Position numbers and translations under genes: made by a program. The notes under the pieces were generated by a model. That model saw nothing but the letters and a program-made list of their open reading frames with translations, ran no database searches and was not told the origin of the DNA. From Chitinophagaceae bacterium (lineage in GTDB: Bacteria > Bacteroidota > Bacteroidia > Chitinophagales > Chitinophagaceae), in assembly GCA_008080615.1 (NCBI GenBank), contig VIKJ01000047.1, positions 1-9,549 of the forward strand: DNA of 9,549 nt, written 5' to 3'. This document shows, one piece after another, positions 1 through 7,969 of the stretch (position 1 is the first letter of the stretch; each line of letters opens with the position of its first letter).

Positions 1-1179
1 ACAGACTCGTATACAATATACTCTCCTGCTTGCAACTCAAAGCTTTCATTTGCTGAAAACTGAAATGTTAATCCGCTAAATATATTCTTAAATGTTCCTT
101 TTAACCAAGGGTGATTCACATCAATGCATAATCTTCCTTTATCAGAAACATTCAAAATTACCAAAACAACAGCGGCTTCTTTTTTTCTTAAGAACGCCAT
201 TAATTCATTGTTATGCGTACTTGGCAATACAAAGGTTTCTCCGATTGTTATTGCGAGATTTTTTTTTCTTAACTCAGCCAATATTGTATAAAAATCGTGT
301 AGATCAGCAGGGGTATTCCATTCTATTAAATCTTTATCAAAAAATTGTAGCCGTTTTTGATTCATGATTTCCTGCCCGCTATAAATGAGTGGCATACCAG
401 CCCATGTAAAAGAAAATACGGCCCATGCTTTGGCAGCTATCCCATACTTTTCCCATTCAGTTCCATTCCAACTATTTTCATCGTGATTAGAAGTAAAAAA
501 TAATTTGATAGCACCGGATGGATATTGAGTGTATGCATGCAATACATTTCTTATATCATGTAAAGTTGCATCTCCTTTTACATGCCTGCCTGTTTCATGC
601 ATCCACCACCAGGCATAGGTTACATCAAAAGCTTGGTGGTGGTACCAAATGCGCCATATCACATCTAAAGCCATCAATATCACATTCGGTTACCCAAAAT
701 CGCATGGCGTCAATGAGTGCTGTGCGCATTTGGGGCACATCAAAATTCAAATCAATTACATCATGCCATCCATTTTTTTCTGTGAAATTTCCTGCTTCAT
801 CTTTCATCATCCAATCGGGATGCTCAATAGTCCAATGGTGATCCCAGCCAGTATGATTGGCAACCCAGTCTATAATAATTTTAAATCCTAGTTGATGCGC
901 CTCTGTAACCAATTGCTTAAAATCATCGAGTGTTCCAAATTCTGGATTAATGCTAGTATAACTGCTAGATGCATAATAGCTACCCAATGTACCCTGCCTT
1001 ACTTTTTTACTAATAGGCGTAATAGGCATCAACCACAAAAGGGTCACTCCCATTTCCTTTAAACGAGGTAAATGTTTTGCAAAAGCCTTGAAAGTACCTT
1101 CCTGGGTGTATTGTCTGATATTTACTTCATACATAGTAGCATCTTTTGCCCATGCTACAGTTGAAAATTCTGTGCTCAT
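1..1179 (-). pseudogene. GH13 alpha-amylase-family glycosidase, frameshifted with internal deletion, 3' end off the window
   Basis: Cytoplasmic-type GH13 enzyme (no signal peptide) expected to act on alpha-glucosidic bonds. The 5' part (1179 down to about 641) encodes residues 1-180 with conserved region I DWVANH (Asp104-His109) and region II GFRCDMAH (Arg172, nucleophile Asp174). The frame then reads PPSF and stops at 625. The protein resumes in another frame from about 635 with HQAFDVTYAWWWMHETG, includes region IV (SNHDENSW, near 475-490) and GMPLIYSGQE, and stays open to base 1, ending in YIVYES, so only a few residues are probably missing at the C terminus. In intact relatives HLVP is followed by roughly 25 residues, including the region III Glu (general acid/base, WLAECE-like), before HxAFD; none of these are present. 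The join lies in a CCACCACCA stretch, compatible with deletion between short TACCA repeats. Start ATG at 1179 is 31 bp after the symporter gene, so it is probably the last gene of that operon. As read it cannot make an active enzyme; an assembly error is the alternative. Confidence 0.88.
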
Positions 1180-1210
1180 TTCAATTAAATATATAGAGGA
1201 AGATAAGGCA

Positions 1211-2914
1211 TTATCTTTTGAAAAATGAGAAACACCAACCTAGCAGAACTACTACCAATGCTCCGGCAACATTCAACCACAAAAAACCCAAGCCAATAAT
1301 TTCATATTTATCTAATAGAAACAACGCAATTACGATACATTCTCCAATTACCGCTGCCCAAAAAACAGCATCACTTTGAATTTTTTTACAATAAAAAGCA
1401 ACTAAAAAAATACCTAAGATTACCCCATAAAATAAAGACCCTAACACATTAACAGCCTCAATTAAACTGCCCATTCCTGTTGCAAACTCAGCAGTAATGA
1501 TGCAAAATATTCCCCAACCTAATGTGTAATACTTAGATATAGTATATTCTTGCTTTTCTTTTATTTCTGCAGGTAAATTAGACTCCTTACTAAACCTACA
1601 ATGAAAATCGATCATTGTACAGGATGCCAGTGAATTCAACGCAGCAGCAATAGATCCCCAAGCAGCCAAGAATATGATGGCAATCAATAAACCTACTAAA
1701 CCCTTGGGTAAAAAATCTACTACAAAGCGTAAAAATATATAGTTGGTATCATTGGTATCGCCACCTGGCACTGCTTTTTTTAAAACCGCTTTATATGATT
1801 GTTTAATTTTATTTAAGTCTGCAGATCCTTTAGCTAAGCTGTCTTTATAATTGTCAGTTTGTTTAATGATAAATAATTGGCTATTGGCCTGCTGAACAAA
1901 TTGCTTATCATTAAACTGTTGTTGAATAGCTAATAATGAATCACGATAAGGGGTTTGCATTGCTTTTTGTTCAACCGCCTTATTAAAGAAAACCGGAGCC
2001 GGGTTAAATTGATAAAAAGTAAATAGCAATACCCCCAATAATAAAATGAAAAACTGCATGGGCACTTTAACCAATCCATTCATTAATAAGCCAAGCCTGC
2101 TTTCTGTGGTATCTTTTGCAGTTAAATATCTTCCTACCTGCGATTGATCTGTTCCAAAATAAGACAATGCTAAAAAAAAGCCCCCAATCACCCCACTAAT
2201 CAAATTGTATCGATCTTTCCAATCAAATCCGTTCTCATTAAAGCCCGTAGTGATAATATTCATTTTACCGGATGCTCCACTGATAGCTAAGGCATCGGAA
2301 AATCCAATATTGGCGGGCAAATGGGATACAATTAAATAGCCTGCAATAAACATTCCAACAAAAATAATTCCCAATTGAAGCTGTTGTGTATATGCAACCG
2401 CTTTAGCTCCACCACTAACTGTATAAACAATCAATAAGCCCCCCATTACAATATTGGTGTAAAATATGTCCCAACCCATTAATGAAGACAAAATAATAGA
2501 GGGCGCATAAATACTAATACCTGTAGATAATCCTCTAGAAATTAAAAACAAGGATGAAGTGAATACCCTCGTTTTTAAATCGAATCGTTGTTCTAAAAAT
2601 TCGTAAGCCGTAAATACTTTTAACTTGCTAAACAAGGGAACAAAAGTTACACAGAGAATCACCATTGCAATGGGTAATCCAAAATAATATTGCACAAAAC
2701 GCATTCCATCTGTGAAAGCTTGGCCAGGTGCAGACAAAAAAGTGATTGCACTTGCCTGAGTACCCATAATACTTAAAAGCACCAAGTACCAAGGCATACT
2801 TCTATTACTTAAAAAGTATCCTTCTAAATTTTTGCTGGTTCTACTTTTATAAAGTCCATAAGCAACAATGGCTACCAGCGTAAATATTAATACAAACCAG
2901 TCTAGTTTGCTCAT
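1211..2914 (-). CDS. Sodium:solute symporter (SSS/SLC5 family)
   Basis: A 567-aa inner-membrane transporter expected to take up an organic solute, probably a sugar or sugar derivative, with sodium. The N terminus carries a first helix (about residues 5-21), then the family segment NLEGYFLSNRSMPWY (29-43) and LLSIMGTQASAITFLSAPG (46-64), which unwinds around the substrate in this fold. SYFGTDQSQVGRYL (251-264) and AAWGSIAAALNSLAS (417-431, with the serines expected near the Na2 site) are also typical. A hydrophilic stretch of about 85 residues (roughly 305-392, rich in Lys, Gln and Asp) lies between two helices and is longer than in classical PutP/SGLT members; I recall similar insertions in Bacteroidota homologues. 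The start ATG overlaps the stop of the 37-aa gene as ATGA, which implies translational coupling. The partner PIG-L and GH13 genes suggest a glycan-derived substrate, but the specific solute cannot be read from the sequence. Confidence 0.93.
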   Translation of the reverse strand: MSKLDWFVLIFTLVAIVAYGLYKSRTSKNLEGYFLSNRSMPWYLVLLSIMGTQASAITFLSAPGQAFTDGMRFVQYYFGLPIAMVILCVTFVPLFSKLKVFTAYEFLEQRFDLKTRVFTSSLFLISRGLSTGISIYAPSIILSSLMGWDIFYTNIVMGGLLIVYTVSGGAKAVAYTQQLQLGIIFVGMFIAGYLIVSHLPANIGFSDALAISGASGKMNIITTGFNENGFDWKDRYNLISGVIGGFFLALSYFGTDQSQVGRYLTAKDTTESRLGLLMNGLVKVPMQFFILLLGVLLFTFYQFNPAPVFFNKAVEQKAMQTPYRDSLLAIQQQFNDKQFVQQANSQLFIIKQTDNYKDSLAKGSADLNKIKQSYKAVLKKAVPGGDTNDTNYIFLRFVVDFLPKGLVGLLIAIIFLAAWGSIAAALNSLASCTMIDFHCRFSKESNLPAEIKEKQEYTISKYYTLGWGIFCIITAEFATGMGSLIEAVNVLGSLFYGVILGIFLVAFYCKKIQSDAVFWAAVIGECIVIALFLLDKYEIIGLGFLWLNVAGALVVVLLGWCFSFFKR

Positions 2915-3024
2915 GTAAAATGTTTAGTAAGCCAGAAAAAAAATAAAATGAGTGCCCCCAAAAAGATCAGTATAAATACATACCAATTTTTCCAACTACC
3001 CAATAAAGGTATTTTCTTATCCAT
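2911..3024 (-). CDS. 37-aa single-pass membrane protein coupled to the symporter
   Basis: This small gene encodes a protein starting MDKKIPLLGSWKNWY, then one hydrophobic helix (about residues 15-31, VFILIFLGALILFFFW) and a short basic tail, WLTKHFT. Its ATG directly abuts the TAA of the upstream 49-aa gene (TAAATG), and its TGA overlaps the symporter ATG (ATGA). This is strong positional evidence that it is translated. The charged N terminus with a Trp/Tyr belt looks like a membrane-interface motif. I recall similar very short MDKKIPLLG-type proteins in front of symporter genes in Bacteroidota, but cannot verify that here. A role as an accessory or stabilising subunit of the symporter is inference. 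Confidence 0.78.
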   Translation of the reverse strand: MDKKIPLLGSWKNWYVFILIFLGALILFFFWLTKHFT

Positions 3025-3174
3025 TTATTTAGATTTAGAACCCATGATACCTCCGCCTAATAAACCCAAAACCAATCCAATGATCAGCCCTATTTTTACA
3101 TTTTTTATAAAAAACCCGATCCCGACTCCTATTAATACAATTGTAAGAAACCCCATTTTTTTTCTTTGTTTCAT
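3025..3174 (-). CDS. 49-aa small membrane protein
   Basis: The reading frame encodes MKQRKKMGFL, a hydrophobic glycine-rich helix (about 8-23), a short KNVK hinge, and a second hydrophobic glycine-rich helix (about 28-44), ending in a basic SKSK tail. It could form a small helical hairpin in the inner membrane. It begins 5 bp after the stop of the PIG-L gene and abuts the next small gene, so it fits the same transcript. Met7 (base 3156) is an alternative start. The protein family is not recognised and no catalytic motif is visible; the glycine spacing would allow helix packing. Coding status rests on operon fit and the coherent hydrophobic pattern. Confidence 0.62.
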   Translation of the reverse strand: MKQRKKMGFLTIVLIGVGIGFFIKNVKIGLIIGLVLGLLGGGIMGSKSK

Positions 3175-3179
3175 CCTAA

Positions 3180-5777
3180 TTATTTTGAAGCAGGCATCCC
3201 AATAATATTGGCCAGTAAACGATAAGAACCACTTACACCAGCTGGCAATTGGCGAAATAATACTAGACTAATATAAGTGATATTTCCTTTTCCGTATTTA
3301 GCAGTAATTAAACTACCGTTGGTTTGTTTTTCGCCAGTATCATTCATGCCCAAAATAGCTTCGTAAGGTGCGGCAATCGGTTCTGCCTGATAGGTACTCC
3401 TTTCTTGTACCCAACCCTCAAAATCGTTGCTATTAATTGCGTTAGGGGTATTTAAAAAAGGATGGTTAGGCAATAGGAAATTCACTTTGGCATTTTCTTC
3501 CGTTACCCGAATACCACTCATTGAGAAGGGGTAAGGACCTACTTTTACTTTTTTCAACCCCACTTGATTGCTTTTTAAATATTGTACAATTAAATGACCC
3601 CCATTTTGTACAAAACGATTTAGCACATCATTCTTGGTAGTAAGCCATTCATAAATATTAAAGGCCCTGATACCTACTATGATAACATCATAGTTTTTTA
3701 AAGTTGCATCGGTTATATCCATTTCGCGGAGATAATTAATGGAGTATCCCAATTGTTCTAAAGCCTCTGGCACTAAATCACCCGCACCAATAATATAAGC
3801 AACACGCTTAGGAACAGTTACAATTTTATCTTTCACCACTGTAACCATGTCTTTATAGAAATAGTTGATGGATGGAATATGATCGTATTTAATTGTTTTT
3901 AAATAATGCGAATAAGCATATTTTTTATCGGCAATGGAATAAGATACTTCTGCAGAAAGTTTGGAAGGAATTTTATTTGCAAATATTTTCTTTAGCTCCA
4001 GTGGATAGGTATATAGCCCGCCTGCTTCTACATTCATCACGGTATCTGTAGAAAAAATGGGGGCTTCACCATCTAAAATGCGAATGGTTAATGATAATGC
4101 GTTGGCACTAAAATTGGTTTTGTATTGTAATAATAGGGATGAGACTGGCTGCTGTTCTTTTTTGGTTGATACCACATTTGCTAAAACCACATCTTTATTT
4201 AAAGAAATAACAATGGGTGCAATTACATTTAATGGTTGATATACTTCTCCACGAACAGGATCTACATATTTGTATTGCACAGGCCTTTCAACCATAAAAC
4301 TAATTCCACTCATACTAAATACAAAGCGGGCCGTAAATGCGGGATCAGATTCTGCCTTACCTACTTGTTGAAAATCATCTACAGAAAAATTTCCGATATC
4401 TACCAATGGTTTAGCCAACCAATATGGTTGTGAGAATCGCTTACCTGGTGCAACAGTAAAAGATTTAACGATAGACCAATTGGCATTTTGAGCAGGTCGT
4501 ACTTGTAAACTTGTATCAAAGGATTTTTCAGCTGAGGTATTTAATAATATTTGATCTAGCTGAATATTTACATTGTTCCGCTTATTTACAAATAAGGATA
4601 CAGCCAATTTTTCACCAGGCACTGCATATTCCACATCTGTTGTAGCTTCAGCAAAAATGCCACTACAAGCAATAATCAATTCTTCAATTTCTGCTTTCTT
4701 TTGGTACCACCAAGTGCCTTTATAACTAATGCGTTGAACCAATTTATACAATTCAACAAGTGGCTCCACAGATTTACCCGGATTTTCAAAATCGAATGAT
4801 TTTATCAACTCATTAATGGAGGTTTGAATAGTTAATCCATCGTTTGGAATTCTCGTCCAATTCGTAACAACCCCATCCATCAAATCGTTCTTTGCAGTAT
4901 CACCTCCAAGGCTTACAAAATATTCATATAAAGGCCCCTTACGTCTAGGCCTACCTTCTCCCTGACTCTTGTGCATACTCCTTGCTTCTCCACCAATCTC
5001 ACCATAACTTTTACCCAATAAAGCATTATAAATACCTGCATCAATTTTCAATTGATTTTCATTGGTAGTATTGGCACCTCCAAAATTAAATGTGTTCCAC
5101 AAGAGTCGCTTTGCTTGCCAAGGTTCTACACCCAATGCTAGTTGCTCGGGAAAACGTTTAGGATCTGCTGCTGCTACAAAAGCTTCTTGAGATAAAATGG
5201 CCGATGAGGAGTGATTACCATGACCAGCTCTTGCATCACCAGGAAAACGATTGATAATAATATCTGGTTGAAATTTCCTAATTACCCAAACAATATCAGC
5301 CAGTACTTTTTGCCTATTCCAAAAACGCAAAGTTTCATCTGAAGTTTTGCTAAACCCAAATTCATAAGCACTAGAAAAATATTGTTCTGCACCATCCATT
5401 CTTCTGGCAGCCAATAATTCTTGTGTTCTGATTAATCCTAATTCTACACCCTGCTCACTCCCAATCAGGTTTTGCCCGCCATCACCTCGTGTAAGACTTA
5501 GATATGCAGTACGATAATTTTTTTCCTTTGCTAAATAGGGTAAGAAACTATTGTTCTCGTCATCTGGATGAGCCGCTATATACAACACACTGCCCAGTAC
5601 ATTCAATTTTTTTAATTGAGCATATATTTCTGTACTGGTTTTTGAAGCAGGCATTTGAGCATTCGATGAAGCATTACCTAAACAAACAAAAACAAGCAAT
5701 AAAAAAGTATAGAAAAATTGATTGGAATGCGAATAAAACTGCCACCTAAATTTGTTCATCATATTTATAATAACCAT
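3180..5777 (-). CDS. Exported PIG-L/LmbE-family deacetylase with C-terminal amidotransferase-like domain
   Basis: An 865-aa protein with a signal peptide (hydrophobic core FFYTFLLLVFVCLG, about 21-34, cleavage probably near NAQ at 39-41), so it acts in the periplasm or outside the cell. The PIG-L zinc site is complete: AHPDDE at 69-74 (His70, Asp73) and HGNH at 186-189 (third ligand probably His189). Members remove an N-acyl group from GlcNAc-type sugars. A middle part (about 380-650) looks beta-rich and lacks recognised motifs. The C-terminal part (about 659-865; VAYIIGAGD, YDVIIVGIRAFN, NGGHLIVQY, GKGNITYISL) resembles the ThuA/class I glutamine-amidotransferase-like fold without an obvious Cys-His-Glu triad. 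This long architecture is known in Bacteroidota next to SSS symporters. The first ATG (5777) is given, but ATGs at 5762 and 5759 give a more standard signal peptide and may be the true start. The 91 bp upstream separates it from dapA; no convincing promoter is visible there. First gene of the cluster; the natural substrate is unknown. Confidence 0.9.
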   Translation of the reverse strand: MVIINMMNKFRWQFYSHSNQFFYTFLLLVFVCLGNASSNAQMPASKTSTEIYAQLKKLNVLGSVLYIAAHPDDENNSFLPYLAKEKNYRTAYLSLTRGDGGQNLIGSEQGVELGLIRTQELLAARRMDGAEQYFSSAYEFGFSKTSDETLRFWNRQKVLADIVWVIRKFQPDIIINRFPGDARAGHGNHSSSAILSQEAFVAAADPKRFPEQLALGVEPWQAKRLLWNTFNFGGANTTNENQLKIDAGIYNALLGKSYGEIGGEARSMHKSQGEGRPRRKGPLYEYFVSLGGDTAKNDLMDGVVTNWTRIPNDGLTIQTSINELIKSFDFENPGKSVEPLVELYKLVQRISYKGTWWYQKKAEIEELIIACSGIFAEATTDVEYAVPGEKLAVSLFVNKRNNVNIQLDQILLNTSAEKSFDTSLQVRPAQNANWSIVKSFTVAPGKRFSQPYWLAKPLVDIGNFSVDDFQQVGKAESDPAFTARFVFSMSGISFMVERPVQYKYVDPVRGEVYQPLNVIAPIVISLNKDVVLANVVSTKKEQQPVSSLLLQYKTNFSANALSLTIRILDGEAPIFSTDTVMNVEAGGLYTYPLELKKIFANKIPSKLSAEVSYSIADKKYAYSHYLKTIKYDHIPSINYFYKDMVTVVKDKIVTVPKRVAYIIGAGDLVPEALEQLGYSINYLREMDITDATLKNYDVIIVGIRAFNIYEWLTTKNDVLNRFVQNGGHLIVQYLKSNQVGLKKVKVGPYPFSMSGIRVTEENAKVNFLLPNHPFLNTPNAINSNDFEGWVQERSTYQAEPIAAPYEAILGMNDTGEKQTNGSLITAKYGKGNITYISLVLFRQLPAGVSGSYRLLANIIGMPASK

Positions 5778-5868
5778 GAAAATTGTATTTATCGTTCAGT
5801 GATGCGATAAAAATACTTATAAGATGGTTATTGCCACCTAAAATAATCTTAACGGTTAAATGAGCTGT

Positions 5869-6750
5869 TTAATGCGCTAAATACTGCTGAATTTTCTCAT
5901 GAATAGCCTTACTGAGCGGCACATTAGGCATTCTAAGGTAGTTTTCAATCAATCCTTGCTCTACCATAAATGCCTTTACCCCAGCTGGATTGTTTTCTAC
6001 AAACATCAGATCATAGGCCTCCATTAATTGGTCATTGAGTTGCTTAGCAGCAGTAAAATTTTGTGATAAACAATGCCTTACCATATCTCCAAATGTTTGA
6101 GGGAATGCATTTGCGGCAACACTAATTACCCCTTCCATACCACAAGCCAATTGAGGAAGGGCTAATGCGTCATCTCCACTAACCACTAAAAAATGAGCTG
6201 GCTTATCACGCAAAATTTGCATGCATTGACCCATATCTCCGCTGGCTTCTTTTATGCCTATAATTTGTTCAACCTCATTGGCCAAACGCAATGTTGTATT
6301 GGCCAACATATTTCTTCCTGTTCTTCCAGGTACATTGTATAATAAAATGGGTTTAGGCGACTCTGCAGCAACCATTTTATAATGCTGAAAAATACCTTCT
6401 TGAGAAGGCTTATTATAATAAGGTGAAGCGCTTAAGATTGCAGCAGCTTTATCTAAAGGAAAATGATGCAGGTCATGAATCAAATCTGCTGTATCATTTC
6501 CACCTATCCCAACTACAATAGGAACACGGTTGGCTACTTTTTCGTAGGTGTAATTTAAGATATCTACCTTCTCTGGATTAGATAATACGGGTGTTTCACC
6601 AGTAGTACCTAAACTAACTAAATACTCTACCCCACCATTGATCATGGCATCAATTACTTTACCCAGGGCATTAAAATCAATTGCATTATCTTTTGTAAAC
6701 GGAGTAATCAATGCCACCCCTGTTCCTCTTAACTTTTGCTGAATTAACAT
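5869..6750 (-). CDS. dapA: 4-hydroxy-tetrahydrodipicolinate synthase
   Basis: Condenses pyruvate with aspartate semialdehyde, the first committed step of the diaminopimelate/lysine pathway, supplying lysine and peptidoglycan precursor in the cytoplasm. The 293-aa length is normal. Class I aldolase features are visible: GTTGETP with Thr49-Thr50 for pyruvate binding, SPYYNKP (109-115), LLYNVPGRTG with the catalytic Tyr138 and Arg143, and the Schiff-base lysine Lys167 in GIKEASGD. The start at 6750 is directly followed by the conserved IQQKLRGTGVALITPF segment. It lies 26 bp downstream of accA on the same strand, so the two are probably cotranscribed. It appears intact. Confidence 0.97.
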   Translation of the reverse strand: MLIQQKLRGTGVALITPFTKDNAIDFNALGKVIDAMINGGVEYLVSLGTTGETPVLSNPEKVDILNYTYEKVANRVPIVVGIGGNDTADLIHDLHHFPLDKAAAILSASPYYNKPSQEGIFQHYKMVAAESPKPILLYNVPGRTGRNMLANTTLRLANEVEQIIGIKEASGDMGQCMQILRDKPAHFLVVSGDDALALPQLACGMEGVISVAANAFPQTFGDMVRHCLSQNFTAAKQLNDQLMEAYDLMFVENNPAGVKAFMVEQGLIENYLRMPNVPLSKAIHEKIQQYLAH

Positions 6751-6776
6751 ATAAGCACTTTAAATTTAATCGAATA

Positions 6777-7757
6777 CTATGCAGGCACTTCTTCCCAAAA
6801 ACCCATTTTACCATACTTTTCAATACGATCATTGATTCTTTCTGCAGGTGCTTTATGCTTTACTTCGTTTAAGGCTTTAAGTATATAACTCTTTAAAATA
6901 TCTGCTGCATCTTGATAATCCCAATGTGCTCCACCAATTGGCTCATGCACTATTTCATCAACTAGTCCAAATCCTTTCATGTCTTTGGCAGTAAGCTTTA
7001 ACTGTTCTGCAGCAGTTTCTTTTTTATCCCAACTACGCCATAAAATAGAACTACAACTTTCTGGAGAAATAACGGTATACCAAGTGTTTTCCATCATTAA
7101 TACTTTATCTCCCACACCAATGCCCAATGCTCCTCCACTTGCTCCCTCACCAATAATTACAATAACTACCGGTACTTTTAAACGGATCATTTCATAAATA
7201 TTACGTGCAATGGCTTCCCCTTGTCCACGTTCTTCTGCTTCTAACCCAGGAAAAGCTCCTGGAGTATCAATTAAGGCAATCACTGGTTTATTAAACTTTT
7301 CTGCCAATCGCATTAAACGCAGCGCCTTTCTATACCCTTCGGGATTAGCCATACCAAAATTCCGCAACTGTCGCATTTTGGTGTTTACGCCTTTTTGCTG
7401 GCCCAATATCATTACGGTTTCTCCATCTATTTGGGCAAAGCCTCCAACCATGGCCTTATCATCTTTTACATTTCTATCACCATGCAGCTCAACAAAATTG
7501 GTACACATTTTTTCTATATACTTTAAAGTATATGGACGGTCTGGATGTCGGCTTAGCTGAACCCTTTGCCAAGGAGTCAATTGCTCTGTAATTTCCTTTC
7601 GCTTATCTAATATAGAATCCTCTAATTGTTTTAGTGTAGCATTGTAATCTATCTTGGGATTTTTTTCTGCTAATTTTTTTGTATCATCTATTTGCTCGTA
7701 TAAGTCTTTGATAGGTTTCTCAAAATCTAAAAATTGTCTGTTGGGGTATTGAGGCAT
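6777..7757 (-). CDS. accA: Acetyl-CoA carboxylase carboxyltransferase subunit alpha
   Basis: Transfers the carboxyl group from carboxybiotin to acetyl-CoA, making malonyl-CoA for fatty acid synthesis, as an alpha2beta2 complex with AccD. The 326-aa length is standard. The N-terminal helical region begins with FLDFEKPIKDLYEQI; TPWQRVQLSRHPDRPYTLKY (61-80) and FVELHGDRN (88-96) are hallmark AccA segments. The crotonase-type core shows DTPGAFPGLEAEERGQGEAI (164-183) and the oxyanion-hole segment GEGASGGALGIG (203-214), followed by WYTVISPESCSSILW. The gene is divergent from the tRNA/GIY-YIG unit to its right. Its own promoter should lie in 7758-7808, but only a weak TAttTTTA-like match is visible there. 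Confidence 0.97.
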   Translation of the reverse strand: MPQYPNRQFLDFEKPIKDLYEQIDDTKKLAEKNPKIDYNATLKQLEDSILDKRKEITEQLTPWQRVQLSRHPDRPYTLKYIEKMCTNFVELHGDRNVKDDKAMVGGFAQIDGETVMILGQQKGVNTKMRQLRNFGMANPEGYRKALRLMRLAEKFNKPVIALIDTPGAFPGLEAEERGQGEAIARNIYEMIRLKVPVVIVIIGEGASGGALGIGVGDKVLMMENTWYTVISPESCSSILWRSWDKKETAAEQLKLTAKDMKGFGLVDEIVHEPIGGAHWDYQDAADILKSYILKALNEVKHKAPAERINDRIEKYGKMGFWEEVPA

Positions 7758-7808
7758 TTTGATTGATTAAGTAGGTAAAAATAAGGATTGCTTTTTTTTT
7801 CGAAAAGA

Positions 7809-7841
7809 TTTGTTTAAAAAAGGCATTTCCCCTTATCTTTG
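7809..7841 (+). promoter_or_regulatory. Bacteroidota-type promoter for the tRNA-Asp / GIY-YIG unit
   Basis: TTTG at 7809-7812 and TATCTTTG at 7834-7841 match the Bacteroidota housekeeping sigma consensus (TTTG, about 19-21 bp, TAnnTTTG). The spacer here is 21 bp. Transcription should start near 7848, about 30 nt before the first tRNA-Asp copy, and continue through the GIY-YIG gene and the intact tRNA to the terminator at 8297-8340. No other good promoter is seen between this site and the intact tRNA, so it probably drives all of them. Confidence 0.7.
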
Positions 7842-7879
7842 CCGTCCCGAAAATGACCTGAAAGGGTAAAAAAGGGTAC

Positions 7880-7920
7880 GGATCGGTAGTTCAGTTGGTT
7901 AGAATGCCGCCCTGTCACGG
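7880..7920 (+). repeat. 41-bp perfect direct repeat, partner at 8212-8252
   Basis: The 5' 41 bases of tRNA-Asp (starting GGATCGGTAGTTCAG, ending CTGTCACGG) occur without a mismatch here and at 8212-8252. The flanking bases differ on both sides (c/a before, t/c after), which fixes the repeat limits. The two copies are 332 bp apart in direct orientation, which allows loss of the intervening GIY-YIG gene by homologous recombination. Confidence 0.95.
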
Positions 7921-7937
7921 TCCCGAGTACTCGGGAC
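7920..7937. repeat. 18-bp perfect palindrome in the broken tRNA-Asp
   Basis: GTCCCGAGTACTCGGGAC is identical to its reverse complement and is the only such element seen in the window. In RNA it could form a 7-bp stem with a GUAC loop; in DNA its twofold symmetry would suit a dimeric binding or cleaving protein. It occupies the place of tRNA positions 41-49 and lies 32 bp before the GIY-YIG start codon. It could be an end or recognition site of the cassette; that role is inference. Confidence 0.85.
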
Positions 7938-7969
7938 GGGTTCGAGTTTGGAAAGTTAAGTAGTTCTTT

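Larger units (their letters stand above)
7880..7947 (+). pseudogene. Broken tRNA-Asp copy with palindrome insert
   Basis: Bases 7880-7920 equal tRNA-Asp positions 1-40 (acceptor 5' strand, D arm, anticodon arm with GTC, and two bases of the 3' anticodon strand). Positions 41-49 (CGGAGGTCG in the intact copy) are replaced by the 16 bases TCCCGAGTACTCGGGA. Positions 50-60 (CGGGTTCGAGT) follow at 7937-7947. The 3' T-stem strand and acceptor 3' strand are absent, and only three anticodon-stem pairs remain, so this copy cannot mature into a tRNA. The perfect match of the 5' part to the intact copy implies a recent origin or continuing gene conversion. Confidence 0.85.

Noticed and set aside
2948..3205. 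A plus-strand 85-codon frame opposite the micro-genes
   Set aside because: It is Pro/Asn/Ile-rich low-complexity translation typical of an antisense shadow, and the minus-strand micro-genes explain the region better.
5778..5868. Regulatory element or terminator between dapA and the PIG-L gene
   Set aside because: I see only short imperfect inverted matches (for example TTAACCGTTAA) and no stem with a T-tract or a convincing promoter.
7880..7953. A second functional tRNA-Asp gene
   Set aside because: The 3' T-stem strand and acceptor strand are missing and the anticodon stem is mostly unpaired, although the first 40 positions are perfect.
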